64,000 bases of DNA from Hygrophila difformis (lineage: Eukaryota > Streptophyta > Magnoliopsida > Lamiales > Acanthaceae): the NCBI GenBank assembly GCA_030278955.1, contig JAOANR010000001.1:41628890-41692889 (forward strand). The letters are read 5' to 3'. The translations under genes were made by a program, and so were the position numbers. Below the pieces are notes generated by a model. The model did not search any database. It saw only the letters and a program-made list of their open reading frames with translations, and was not told where the DNA came from. Every line of letters starts with the position of its first letter. The stretch's first letter is position 1. Below, one piece after another: positions 1 through 11,190 of this stretch.

Positions 1-250
1 TAACCTTTGGTATTGATTATTGCGCACCCAACGTGTTTGACGAAATGTCCCAAAGAGGTTTGGGACTTTTCTAGACATAGTCTTGGTTTGGTTATCTTCT
101 TGATCACTCGTGTTAGAGCTCACTTTTCATGTTCTCGTGTTTTCTAGATTATACTTCATGTAATCATCGTGTAGGATTTATCCTTACATTTGGTATTGGT
201 TGGATATTTGCAGGATGCTGCTTTTTCTGTGGATTGTTTTGGCGTCACTC

Positions 251-1546
251 ATGTGTCCCCCGAGGACCAGGAGACGAGTTGCTCAGCGCGATGAGGCTGG
301 CCCTAGCACTGCCGCTCCGGCGATGTCCGATTTTGACGAGAGCGAGTCTGAGGAGGACGAGGAGCAGCGGGGCCCTAAGCTCAGGGGTCTCCCCGACGAG
401 GTGCGTCCCCGTCGACACGACAGGTATCGGTTCGCTACTATGGCCTCTCAGGAGTTCTACTTCGACGAGCTTCGTCGAAACAGGTCTTACGTCCCGGAGA
501 GAGGCATATATCCTCGCCATATGGACGACGACAGGGTTAGTCCAGTTTTGGGTCTTCTTCAGTGGACTGGGCTTGCGCGCCATCCCGAGGGCGTCGCTTC
601 TGGGTACTTAGCTATGGAGGTCATTGCCAACATTGGCGGTCTCGGGGAGAACAGTGACTTGTCTCAAGTCTGGGTTCGGGGTCGCCATCTAGATTTCAGT
701 GCTCGGGCGATCAACGTCTACTTTGGCCTTCCTGACGACGGCGTATTCCGGCCACAGCCTGAGGGTCGTATACCTCCGCCTGCGTGGGGCGTTTTATGCA
801 CCTTGACGGCTCCTCTGCTCGAGCATGATCACGAGCTGAGGTTGACGACGATGGACTCTCCGTGGCGCGAGCTAGCTCAGATATGGTTAGGCCGTGTCCG
901 GCCGATCACCCGGAGCCACATTGTCATCGACCACGTCTATGTGACCATCTGCTTTCTCGCCCGGGGTGGTAGGGTGAATGTTGGGGCTTGTATCGCGGAC
1001 AACCTGAGGGGTATGCGCCGAGGACGAGGGAGCAGGGTGATTACCCATGTCCATCTTATTTGCGGCATGTGTGCGGCTCAGGGGATCCGTACATCACCAG
1101 AGACGGATCCTTATGAGCTATCTGCTGGCGGCCACTACCGTATCCCTAGCTACGCCCCTCAACGCAGTGCTCTTCGACGTGGGGCTCCTCCGGCGGTCCT
1201 TCGCCCGGAGCCCAACGGTGATGGTTTGATTCTAGTTGTTCCTCCTGAGCAGCCACCTCCGCCTCCCGAGGTTCCCCAGCAGGGTGCGGAGATGTCGCAG
1301 ATAGTTCAGATGCTGCAGGGTATGCAACTTAGTATGGATGCGGGGTTCGCTCGTATGGATGCTGGATTTGCAGCCGGACAGGCTCGCTACGACGCTCTGG
1401 ATGCCAGGATGGACCTGTACCAGGCTCGCATGGATACGATCACTGCGAGACAGCTGGAGCAGCAGGCCTCCATGACCGATATGTACGCCTACATGCGTCA
1501 GATGGACGAGTATATGCGTCGTCAGTTCCCGCCTCCCGACCAGTGA
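251..1546 (+). CDS. Accessory ORF of element E, putative plant transposon protein domain, antisense to the element
   Basis: The open frame encodes about 431 residues from the ATG at 251; an ATG at 200 is also in frame. I prefer 251 because it opens a basic, Arg-rich start (MCPPRTRRR), and TTTGCAG just upstream looks like a splice acceptor. An acidic Ser/Glu stretch (SESEEDEE) follows. The globular core contains VWVRGRHLDFSARAINVYFG, a pattern I associate with the plant mobile-element domain called 'putative plant transposon protein' (PF20167, from memory). The C-terminus has repeated Met-Asp-Ala segments (MDAGFARMDAGFA) predicted to form a coiled coil. The coding GC content is much higher than in surrounding DNA, and the frame is unbroken, which suggests recent selection or a young copy. 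It faces the opposite way to E. Its function is unknown; no transposase catalytic motif is visible. Confidence 0.7.
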   Translation: MCPPRTRRRVAQRDEAGPSTAAPAMSDFDESESEEDEEQRGPKLRGLPDEVRPRRHDRYRFATMASQEFYFDELRRNRSYVPERGIYPRHMDDDRVSPVLGLLQWTGLARHPEGVASGYLAMEVIANIGGLGENSDLSQVWVRGRHLDFSARAINVYFGLPDDGVFRPQPEGRIPPPAWGVLCTLTAPLLEHDHELRLTTMDSPWRELAQIWLGRVRPITRSHIVIDHVYVTICFLARGGRVNVGACIADNLRGMRRGRGSRVITHVHLICGMCAAQGIRTSPETDPYELSAGGHYRIPSYAPQRSALRRGAPPAVLRPEPNGDGLILVVPPEQPPPPPEVPQQGAEMSQIVQMLQGMQLSMDAGFARMDAGFAAGQARYDALDARMDLYQARMDTITARQLEQQASMTDMYAYMRQMDEYMRRQFPPPDQ

Positions 1547-1810
1547 TCCTTTGTTTCCGCATTTCCATCTAGGCTTGCTGTAGTAGTGTTTTATTTAGTT
1601 GTTTTCTTATGGACTTTACAAGGATGATCTTGCTGTGTTTTGTTTCGTAGTTTATGTTTCCATTGTATCCTCGTTCAGTTGTCTGATTTGACTGTTGTCG
1701 TTTAGAGAAAAATGCGGTGGAACTGTTCCGGTTCGTCTCTCCTTTTTTTTTTTTTTTTCGATAATTTTGGGCTGAAGGATTTAAAAAAAATCAACTCCCA
1801 TTTTATTCCT

Positions 1811-2473
1811 TTAAAAGAAGTTTAATACAAGTAATAGGATGCGCAACATAAATATACTATCTAGGATAAAGCATCTAAAAGATCTCCGCATCCTCTGGCA
1901 GAGTAGCGGGGTCTTCCATAGGATCATCCTCATCAGAGACCTGGCCGGTGCCCAAAGGTCCGTGAAACACTGGGGATGGTGGATCGACGGCTTCCGGAAC
2001 TGGGCCGGTGTCTCCTCCGGATGGTTCTCCACGGGGCTCGGGTTTGGCGATGGACGGACCATGTGGGGCCAGAGCCCAAGGGTTCCGTAGCGTCCATGGA
2101 TAAGGCCGGATGGGCTCTCCACTGGGGGTGTTGGGCTTCGTGGTCCCATCAAGTGGTCTTCCACAGGGCTATAAGGTACTACTATATCAGTGAGGTCAAG
2201 CAGGTCCGACCCTAGATCCTCAACTCTATCTATCACAGCATCGCTCCGTTCGGTGAGTTTTTGCACTTGAGTTTCTAAGTCTTTTATGCGGTCTTGATCA
2301 GCGGCTCTCAAGTTCAGGAAGTGCTGGAGGTCAGCTTCCCTTAAGTCTCCCATTTGGTGCAGATTTGCCTCCAAGTGAGCTATACGATTTTTCATTTGTT
2401 GTATGGTTTGTTGGGTGTCAAGGTGAGCGTTCATCATCTTGATCATCAACTGCATCATGTCTTGACTAGCCAT
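1811..2473 (-). CDS. Leader ORF of element E, coiled-coil protein
   Basis: This 220-residue frame begins MASQDMMQLM, the same start as the ORF at 42961-43296 in element D, and the two proteins align through a heptad-rich segment (LEANLH.MG.LREAD). The first 90 or so residues look like a coiled coil. The second half is Pro/Ser-rich and its tail does not match D in this frame, so a frameshift relative to the ancestral reading is likely. It lies between the primer-binding site and the place where gag should start. The function is unknown. Conservation of its start and heptads in two separate copies suggests a real leader ORF rather than chance. Confidence 0.5.
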   Translation of the reverse strand: MASQDMMQLMIKMMNAHLDTQQTIQQMKNRIAHLEANLHQMGDLREADLQHFLNLRAADQDRIKDLETQVQKLTERSDAVIDRVEDLGSDLLDLTDIVVPYSPVEDHLMGPRSPTPPVESPSGLIHGRYGTLGLWPHMVRPSPNPSPVENHPEETPAQFRKPSIHHPQCFTDLWAPARSLMRMILWKTPLLCQRMRRSFRCFILDSIFMLRILLLVLNFF

Positions 2474-2827
2474 CTAGCGCACGCAAGAGATCTAAGTTAA
2501 TATTCGCCAAGATTCTAAGTTCAAGTTTCGCCAAGTTGCTAAGTTCAAGTTTCGCAAAGATTCTAAGTTCAAGTTTCCAAGATTCTAAGTTCATAGCAGG
2601 GATGCAACATGCATATGCAAATGATATTTTCCCCCCAATAATAATTTAATGCACCATAGATATATATTTTCCCATGGGTTTAAAAATAAAATTTTTTTTC
2701 CATGGAAATAATACTTTAAAATTTAAAATAATAGTCAAAATATTAATAATAGTTTAAAAATAATAATGGTTTAAAAATAATAGTTCAAAAAATAATAATG
2801 GTTTAAAAATAATAGTTTAAAAATAGC
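2474..2827. repeat. Leader repeats of element E
   Basis: Between the leader ORF and the primer-binding site, positions 2490-2600 hold several imperfect copies of a unit close to GATTCTAAGTTCAAGTTTCG, followed by AT-rich repeats of the type AATAATGGTTTAAAAATAAT (about 2720-2825). The same two repeat tracts occur at 43310-43735 in D, with more copies of the first unit. No gene is visible here. Confidence 0.7.
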
Positions 2828-2829
2828 CG

Positions 2830-2842
2830 GGCTCTGATACCA
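2830..2842 (-). other. Primer-binding site of element E (tRNA-Met type)
   Basis: The minus strand reads TGGTATCAGAGCC three bases inside the LTR. This is the usual complement of the initiator tRNA-Met 3' end used by many plant LTR elements. Confidence 0.8.
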
Positions 2843-2845
2843 ACT

Positions 2846-4830
2846 TGTAACACCCCGGTTTTTGGTAACCCAGGTCGGGATGTCACCGCCACATCTCCCT
2901 AGTAAGACACGGTTTCTCCGAGCTTACTAAAGAGATGCAAGGCTAGGTATTGCAGTGTTTAAAACATTTAAAGCATTCAAAATAGCCCATACAATATAAT
3001 TCAAAATTAATAATAGCATAGCGCAGCGGAAATATTTAGTTTAGTACAGTATCGCAGTGGAAAATATAAAAAGGGCCGACATGGCCAAAACACGGGTTAA
3101 ACAGGCCCGTTCATAATGTAGTCTACGTACGAAATTTAAAAGCAAAATAAAAGTTCCCAAAATCCCATGCATGATTCGTGCTCACACATGCTCATTCCAC
3201 ATATTCTGTAAAGAAAGGAATAAAAATGGTTTTGATCAGCAAAATTGCTGAGTAAGTTAACACGTGCATGATCGTAGGGTTTAAAAGCCATAACTTTAAT
3301 AATTTAACAAAAGCATGATAATAACATAATATTTGATTTCATATAATCCATATCATATAGCACAATCTATCTCAGGCTCTATTTAATAACACATATCACA
3401 TGGTTTAATCATAAAAGCCATAATTTTAAATAAAGCATTTAAATAATTTAATTGGACAACAATATAATTTAATCTAGTTTAATTTAATTTAGAATCCCCA
3501 TTACATTCCCGATTCGGTATTTCAAGTTTCACGATAGAAATCGCGATGTCAACAAGTTTAGCCGGTAGCCCGGCGGCTGCAGCCGTATCAGCCATACCCA
3601 GTACCACTCCGGAGCCTCGGGAAACCCATACGGATATTCACGAGAGTGTAGGCTCTAAGTTTCGCCGTTTTGGCAATATCACATTTCAAGTATAGCGCGC
3701 GGGGTCACCATCGTCCATTACGGCACGAAGTGAATCGTTAGGGGGCACCCTGCAGAGCACTCACCCCTAATTTTAATTTATCAAGTTTGTAAGGGGATTT
3801 AGTTATTAAAATCTGCCTTCCAATGTATTAATTTAGAAATAGTATCTCAATTCGTTTCAACCCTAAAGGTTAATTCCATGTTTCAACAAGATTTCAAGAT
3901 TTCGTTCGGTAAATCACAGTTTACTCCAAAATTCCATGTCTATGAACGTCGGGAATGTCCAATTCGGAGGCGTGGCTTCCAGATCACCGTTTCTCCTCTC
4001 CGTTCGTCGGGTTCTACGATCTAGATTCGATACGGGGGTGTAGAAAGAAAAAGGAGATAATTAGGATTCGTTTTCGAATCGTTTATTGAATAAAGATTGG
4101 ACCGAGACTTACCACGACTATGGAGATCTGTAGAGAAACTCGTCCCACAGCGTTCGTCTTGGTTTCGTGCCTCCGACGACTCCGGATTTAGGGTTTCGAA
4201 CGTATAGAATGTTGTAGGGTTTTGTAAACTTGTTCGGGGCTCCCAAGGGCTTATTTATATAATTCTCAATCCCTAGGGCGTCCACAACCGACCTAAAGGT
4301 CTGGAGTCGAGAGTTGTTCAACCGAAAGTCGAAAAATCCGCGTTCGGGTGAGAGATTCACGCAACAAACAAATCTGTCATGTGGCGCGGTCGTGGCGCGG
4401 TTTTCCCCATTGGGCGCGCGGCCACCGCGCCGTCTTCGCCTGGACTTCGGTCCGGGCGGGTCGTGCGATCCGTCGTGCTTTTCCGCCTCTCTTTCGGGTT
4501 TCTATCCCTCTATGCTCCCGAATTCCGATTTCCGGGGTATATTCGGGTTCATACTTCCTCTCTAATTTTATTCTTAGTCTAGTTGGATGTTTTGGACTCG
4601 AATACTCGAGTTCATTAGTGTCGGGTTTTGGTGTACCATTTATCCATCCTTTTATTGAATTAAATTCCTTTAATTCCTTTTTAAGTAAAAATCTCATTTC
4701 TCATTTCCTTATCTTTATTTATTTCTTTTATTTGCTGGATTTGTTTATTTATTTATAGTATTTATTTTATTTATTATTTATTTATTTAATTATTGTTTTA
4801 TGTTATGTTGGAAAATTCTCGGGTATTACA
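2846..4830 (-). repeat. LTR of element E (1985 bp)
   Basis: It starts TGTAACACCCCGG and ends GGGTATTACA, as do the LTRs of D. Relative to D's 2600 bp it lacks one block of about 615 bp (D positions 36230-36845) at position 3932. A TATA-like ATTTATAT is near 4253 (minus strand). A GC-rich inverted repeat lies at 4381-4434. Confidence 0.9.
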
Positions 4831-5461
4831 TTACATCTCCCAAAACATAATTCTGCATACACAAAGGCTCGATCCCAAGACCTTTGTTTAAGTTGTCAGA
4901 GCCCCATACAACTCAGGCTAACTGCATTTGATACCAATTAATCAATGTTGAGCCACCACATGAACCATAAAAATTAAGACAAAAGTAGGTCTTATTATTA
5001 AAACAATCTTATTGAAAAAACTTCTTATGAAATACTTCCTCCATATTTTTTAATTATTACGAACCCACAGTGCACATTTTAAACCATAATAACTCATATT
5101 CGATACAAGTAAAAATTTTAAAAGTTCGATATTTAAAAACTATACGACGAGACGAATCTAACAAGATCCACTTGACTATATTTTAACTTGTATAACTATA
5201 ATAAAACTTTAAGTTAAAGTGTTTGTGTGAACAGTAGCAATTTTACAAATGGAGCAACAATTACTAAACGGGTGAATTAAGTTATAATAGGGGATAAGAC
5301 CCTATAAAATGCAACAAACCATGATTGAGGGATGCCCGGAACAGCCTGACGATAAAATGGGCCAAGCCGGACCAAAGACAATATTTCAATTTCTCTAAGC
5401 CAACATTACCATAGAGTCCATTACTTGAAATTGATTACTTAAGATTCAAGCCATACGTGGT
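4831..5461. other. Spacer without a gene; possible Stowaway-like fragment
   Basis: I see no coding region. Positions 5032-5255 start TACTTCCTCCATA and end with a weak inverted match (ATGGAG), with an internal AT-rich body, which resembles a Stowaway-type MITE. The terminal match is too poor to be sure. Around 5431-5570 the phrase GATTACTTAAGATTCAAGCC recurs three times. Confidence 0.35.
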
Positions 5462-6272
5462 AGGAGTGGGCAAAATATTCAAACCGATTCGTTGAACCGC
5501 TGAGTCGAATCGAACCGATTACTTAAAATTCAAGCCACTAGTTGAAACCGATTACTTAAGATTCAAGCCATACATGGTAGAACTGAATTTCCGGTTAACC
5601 GAAGACCCCGGAGCAGATATAAATATGAAATTTTAGTATTCATCCGGTTTAAATAATACAAATAATTTAACTTTTCCCCCGATTAACCGAACCGAACTGA
5701 ATATAGTTATTTTATTTTAAAAGTTATATATAGTGTATATAGTATACTATAGACATTTGACGATATAAAATTATATATAGATAATATATAATCATTATTT
5801 ATTTAATTATTTAAATATATAATAAAATAAATATAAAAAATTAAAGAGTTAATTATGAAAATATATTACCATAATAATGCGCCTATATTGATTTTTTTTT
5901 GTGTTTAAGAATATCCAATTATTGAAATATACCAATATACTAAAATTTGTTACTTATATTCACATATTTTGATAACACTAAAAAGAATACTGGATTACAT
6001 AGTTATATATTTTTTTTCTATAGTGTAATAACCTCAAAAATAAAATCTACAAAACTTAAGAATTAAGAAATAAAAACTTGATTATATATTTTTAGAGGGC
6101 CGAAAAAATATTCGAACCGAATTGTTTAACCGCTGAATCGAATCGAAACCGAACCCCTGGTTAATCGAGGACTCCTGTTACAAATACAAAATACTGAAAT
6201 GAAGTATTTGCCGGTTCAAATATAAAAACAAATATTTAAAAAATTCAAGTTAACCGAACCATGTCCACCTAG
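5462..6272. mobile_element. Candidate non-autonomous hAT-like element
   Basis: The direct repeat TACGTGGTAG occurs at 5454-5463 and 6273-6282, so an 8-bp target duplication is possible. The left end (AGGAGTGGGCA) and the complement of the right end (CTAGGTGGACA) are loosely similar, as terminal inverted repeats would be. The interior is AT-rich and has subterminal ACCGAACC/GGTTCGGTT-type motifs at both ends. No transposase is encoded. The type assignment is an inference. Confidence 0.45.
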
Positions 6273-6387
6273 TACGTGGTAGAATTAAGAGAGTTGAAAC
6301 CATCACTTAAAAAAGAATTTGGCCCAACTCAAGAGTCAGCCCAACAAGACAAATATCCAGCACCTTTCTTGAAGATAAATATCCAAC

Positions 6388-6697
6388 TATTGTAGATATA
6401 ATTGTATCTTAATAAAATTACTATATGAAATTGTGTGTAGTCTTAAGAATATCTAAGACAAGGAAATAATTAAGCAATGATAAAGCAGAAAAGAGAAAGC
6501 AGCAGGAATAGCAAGCAGTAGAAAATAATTATTATTCTCAGATGTGTGTCATTTACAATGAAATAATAGTCATATTTATAGGTACTCTACCGACACTCAT
6601 ATTTGTTGTATGTATTAATTAGAGATATCTACCGAGGCACATATTAATTATATAGTTATTGTTGTGGGGACATCCATAATATTTATTTTTCATAACA
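6388..6697 (-). repeat. 3' LTR of element A
   Basis: This 310-bp repeat starts TATTGTAG (the first dinucleotide has degraded from TG) and ends CATAACA. It matches the right LTR with many substitutions and small indels. A TATA-like motif (complement of CATATTTATAGG) lies in its middle. Confidence 0.9.
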
Positions 6698-6789
6698 CTC
6701 CCTCTTGGATTTCGTCGTTACATAGAATATGCCTCATTAAAACTTTACTTGATTAAAACCCTCTAGGAGAAAAGAAAAAAAAATCTAGT

Positions 6790-7240
6790 TGTTACCGGTG
6801 AAATTTCGGAGGAGCGGAACCTCTCTTTCATTGATGAACCTCGAATGTTACAAGATGTGCAGAATGAAAATTACAGGAAAACTAAGAAAGCGAGTAAATG
6901 AATTGAAATGTGGAATGGAATAACAAAAAGGAATTGCAGAAAATAAATAAATTACAGAAGGTAAAAATATAAAATGCGGATTCTCCTTGAGAAGTGTTGG
7001 GGTCCCCTCCTGGGATGTTTCCTCTAGTATTTATAGGGAGCCATGGGTCTCCTCAATTTAGGCAAGCTCCTCTAATCAAATCCCTTTTATTGCGCTCTCA
7101 CATTTAATGCCCGTGATCTCCTCCAAGATTGTATTCTTCTTCAGCCACTTCTACCGGATACCTCTCATGGATTGGGCCGGTTACTTGGCTATTGGGCCGG
7201 AAATTGGTAGGCCTTAATTTTTTTAATTATTTGGTTAACA
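6790..7240 (-). repeat. 3' LTR of element B
   Basis: 451 bp, from TGTTACCGG to GGTTAACA. A TATA box (CTATAAATA on the minus strand) lies near 7028-7036. It matches 34250-34699. Confidence 0.92.
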
Positions 7241-7928
7241 GATACCCCCTTCGTGCAATTTGTCTGATTAGGATTTTAAAGACATATTCGCGCATTTAAA
7301 ATAGTCCAGGCCTTTTTTTTTTAGCAGCCACTTAAGCCTCGCTTCTCAGCAGCCGTGCCTCGGAGCTCATCCGTATCTCGAGCTCATCCGCCGTGCCTCG
7401 AAGCTCATCTTTCGTGCCTCGGAGCTCTGTCGTGCCTCGGAGCTCCGCCGTGCCTTGGAGTAGCCGCGGTGCCCCGGAGCTCATCCGTCGTGCCTCGGGC
7501 CTCGGAGCTCATCCGTGCCTCGAAGCTCTAGCCGCCACCCAAGGCTCATCCGTGCCAGGCTGCCCTACGGACCGCCTCACCCGCCATCTTGTTCGCGTCT
7601 TGGCCTCCGTTCGATTTCATCCCAGCCGATATCATCAAAGCAGCCGCCATCACCGTCATTGCTCATCCGCCATCTTGATCTTCTTCCAGGCCGCCGTCAG
7701 GTCCAAGCCGCCATCCATTCTAGCTGCGATCCAACTTCGCCCGAGCCGCCACCTTCTTCGCTCCAGGCCGCCATCGTCCGTTGCTTGCCTAGGCCGCGAC
7801 CCTACTCAAGCCGCCACTTTGATCCTTGCTCATCCTCCATCTCAATCTGTCCGACCGCCATTGAAGAGTTCCCGGGCCGCCATTCGCCTTCGCTCGGGCC
7901 ACAATCTTCACGCCTGCTCAGTGTGGCC
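7241..7928 (-). repeat. 3' non-coding part of element B with GC-rich degenerate repeats
   Basis: Positions 7340-7560 hold many imperfect copies of a unit like CGTGCCTCGGAGCTCATCCG. Positions 7560-7928 are rich in GCCGCCAT phrases. Open frames here (for example 7393-8043, plus strand) run from this repeat into the LTR of C and are Ser/Pro/Arg-rich, so I do not treat them as genes. Confidence 0.7.
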
Positions 7929-10900
7929 TGAAGCTTTGAAGGCGCAGACCTGCTACTTATCTCTCGACTCTCTTTATACTATAAATCTCATAGGATTGCT
8001 CAGGAGTATGCCTGATCTGCCTACCGAAAGCACACGGTATTAAGCTTGCAGTATTTATTTCTAATTTTTGGGATCGTTCTCTGGAGAGTTACACGATAGA
8101 AGTGTTTTAATAGAATTACAGATTCTAGAACTTAGAATCTCCTTAGGTTTATGGATGATGTAATGGTGTTTTCTAATGATTAAATGCTGAATTATAAATG
8201 CATAAAAGATATAAAGAAATAAAGAAAGCAATATTAAAAAGTGAAATGAATGAAATGAATGTAGTTATGGATTCATGGATAAGTGGACTTGTGACATACA
8301 AACAAAAATAGGACTATGATTAAGCAATCATACTTCTATGTTCAGTAATAATACGAGAACTCATTGAGATAAGAAAAATCCTTTATGCAAGTTAATCAAA
8401 ACTTCATGTCTTTGATCACTTTCCCAAGACAAGTACTTGTGATCCAGTGTCATGACTTTTAAAAGCACTGAAATCATGGAATACAATTACTAAGGAATGA
8501 TCAGTCAGACTCATTACCTAGCAACAACTTTCAGAATTATCACTTAATCTGTTTCTTCCGGATTCAGATTAAGCCATTGAAAACTCAAGGCCACATCTAA
8601 ATCATCATACATTCATCTGAACTTGAAGTTATTCTCTTTATTACTCTGAGATTCGATAAGTATCTTATGCCCCTATATTGGATGTCCTCTACAAGAAATG
8701 AAAAGCTGGTATTTAAATCTTTACACAAGCTTTAGCTTCTCAGAGTAATTTCTTCAATTATTTGTAAGAAATAATAATCCTGTAAGTATATCAAGGTGAA
8801 ATTGCTATTCAAAATCTTTGACTTATCTGGACTACTCAGATTCATACAAATGTATTTAGCATAAGACTTCTTTGTAAATAATTCTAAATACCCATGACTT
8901 AACTCAGGATTAATGAAATTTAGCAAGTTGCTTAACCTCCTACTCATAGCATATGATTAAAGAATCATAGAGCTATGAACCCTGGAAGTTAACTCTTCCA
9001 AATTCTCATTAATTTCTAGGACAAAAGATGGCTTTTGAAACATCTTTCCCTTTTAAACGACAGGTACTAGACATCCAACTTAAGAACAAGTTTTTTCTTA
9101 ATCAAACTGAGTAAAACATGTTTTGAGAAAACTTATATCATTTTCTTTCTCAATGTGTCAGTGATAGTAATGTTATGAATTTCAAGTATGAAATGTGAAT
9201 TTATATTAAGAAGTAGGAATACTCATCACAGTCTGGGAAATATTCCAAAATATCATAGGTATAAGTAGTAATATATGTATTAAGAAATGATGAGGGTTCT
9301 GAATCCTCTTAATCAAAATGCTAGGGTGCTCCAAGAATATAGAGTAGGAGATAGACAGATCAGGAAGTTGCTTCCTATGAAAAAGATTTGAGAAATAATC
9401 CTGCAAAATAAGTGTCCAAAATAGCTAGCAGTAACTATCTTTGGTTTCAAACTATGAACATTCCAATTTTCCGCGCGCTATATCTGTACGGCATGGAGGG
9501 AGCTATTATTCAAAGAATGTTCCTCAGATTTAGTTTATACAGAGAATTGAATCCCTCGTAGTATAATCTGGAAGAATGCGGGGAGATTTCTCAATTCCCG
9601 TTTATAGGATAGGAGCTATATACTTATAAGCAATGAAAACCTGGCATCCTAAAGATAGAAACCAGTTCTGACGCTATATCAAGATAATTCTCCCGCTTTG
9701 TCAGAACGACATTGCGAGAGTCTTGAAATAACTTGTTTAAGAGTAAAGTTGTAGGATAATTCCTCGCGTCATCTTTAAAGATTGCAGCGAGGTTAAATCC
9801 TTATATGAAGGCGAATATCAAAACTCTGCATTGAAAAGTTAATTATTCAGAATATTGAATTCTTAAGGATTATCACACCATGTTTAACACTGCATGGGTC
9901 CTTAGGAACTTCAAATGATCCTAAACACTGATATTTGGGAATTGCATTTAGAATTTAGATCTAAGGATACTTAACAGTTGAACTTTCATGAATTCAATAA
10001 TTCTGCCAAGAAAATACCTAACTCGATAATAATATTCAGAATTCCTGAGAATTATTGTCAAACAATTTATAATTCGAGAACTGATTCAATCTTGAATCTG
10101 TAATTTTGAATATCATCTTCCCCAAATTCTCAAGACATTCATTTAAGATGAGGTTTATATCACTCTCAAGCAGAATTAAAGTATACCGTATCCAAGTAAT
10201 CATAACAAAGATAAAAACAACAGACCAGACATTCAATCTTCCTTCATATATCATGAATTGCAAAGAAATTAAAAATGAATACACCTGGAAATCTGATTGA
10301 AATCAGAATATTGCAAATTCGATCGAAGAAGTCGGAAAACAAGATGGCAAACGTCATAATGGATGAACTAAAGCAGTCTGCTAGCCAATCCTTCTTCTAG
10401 AGTACTCTCAAACTAATCTATTGACATAATTTCGAAGAAATCTAACTGCGAAATATGAAATTACAAATCTGAAGAATATGAATTAAATTGTAGAAAAGTA
10501 AACCCTAGCTAACCTACCTACTAAATTCTAAAAATGAACGGGAGAGTAAAATGAGCTATTCTCTTCGTCCTCCAGTTGTTTGAGCTGATCTCCCAAGGGA
10601 TCTATTATAGATGTGCACGGGTAACTCCCTTCCGCCTGGAAAATAACCGCTCGCGTCTGAATAGCTCGCCTCACGCCTTGTCCCAGTTCCTTCAAAGCAT
10701 GAGTCAAAATGTCATTAACTTTCTCATCAAGGCAAGACTTCACACTCTTCTTTAGGCAAACTTCTCGCCATGACTCTTTCAGCTTCTTAGCTTGTACAGA
10801 CTTCCTTCTCACGCGGTGTCAAATGATCATCGCGTAGACTTCAGCCTCTGAACATTTTTCCTCAGATCTGTCCAGATTTCTCCTTTAAGTCCTCGCACCA

Positions 10901-11173
10901 TTTCTTCTCTTTCCTCGCAATGTTTCAACTTAGCTTTCATGCGGAGTGACAAAGCGAGAATCAGATCAGAACATAGCGTGCGAGACTTATAATAAAATCC
11001 AAGTATTTCAAACCATTTTTATGAAATTTCCAATTTCTTCACATTCTTGATTTTTCCAAAAATCTTTCATATCTTCTCTGATTATTCATTAAAAACTTAT
11101 GAAAACATGAACAGAAAATCATCATCAATATACTAAATTGGACGAAAATGACAGTTATAAATGACTGTCATCA
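7929..11173 (-). repeat. 3' LTR of element C (3245 bp)
   Basis: It runs from TGAAGCTTTG to TGTCATCA and aligns with 29036-32294, with scattered substitutions and a roughly 20-bp indel near 8718. Its long open frame at 10528-10812 (minus strand) recurs in the other LTR but spans the promoter region. The TATA motif seen in the other copy is damaged here (TCTATTATAG near 10605). Confidence 0.92.
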
Positions 11174-11190
11174 CCATCCTCACATTTAGA
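11174..11190 (-). other. Polypurine tract of element C
   Basis: The minus strand reads TCTAAATGTGAGGATGG and abuts the 3' LTR. The 20-base stretch TCACCATCCTCACATTTAGA (11171-11190) is repeated exactly at 13554-13573. Confidence 0.6.

Larger units (their letters stand above)
1..4830 (-). mobile_element. Element E: partial Ty3/gypsy (Tekay/Del-like) LTR retrotransposon, left part outside the window
   Basis: The right end is an LTR (2846-4830) closely matching the LTRs of element D. Next to it are a tRNA-Met-type primer-binding site (2830-2842), a leader ORF and short repeats, all in the same order as in D. This places the element on the minus strand with its 5' end at the right. No gag-pol is visible. 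In D, gag-pol follows the leader directly, but here the space is occupied by an ORF on the opposite strand (251-1546). The 3' LTR would lie left of position 1. The five bases after the LTR, TTACA, are the expected target-site duplication, but the partner copy is outside the window. Confidence 0.8.

Noticed and set aside
3558..3692. Short plus-strand frame starting MSTSLAGSPAAAAVSAIPSTT in the LTR of E, also within the LTRs of D
   Set aside because: It lies in a conserved LTR segment with no domain, on the strand opposite to the element.
7393..8043. A 216-residue plus-strand Ser/Pro/Arg-rich ORF
   Set aside because: It arises from GC-rich tandem repeats and runs across the B/C junction, so it cannot predate the insertion of C as a gene.
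10528..10812. A 94-residue minus-strand ORF in the LTR of C, repeated at 31673-31933
   Set aside because: It is kept only because LTR copies are similar. It overlaps the TATA region, its ends differ between copies, and no domain is recognised.
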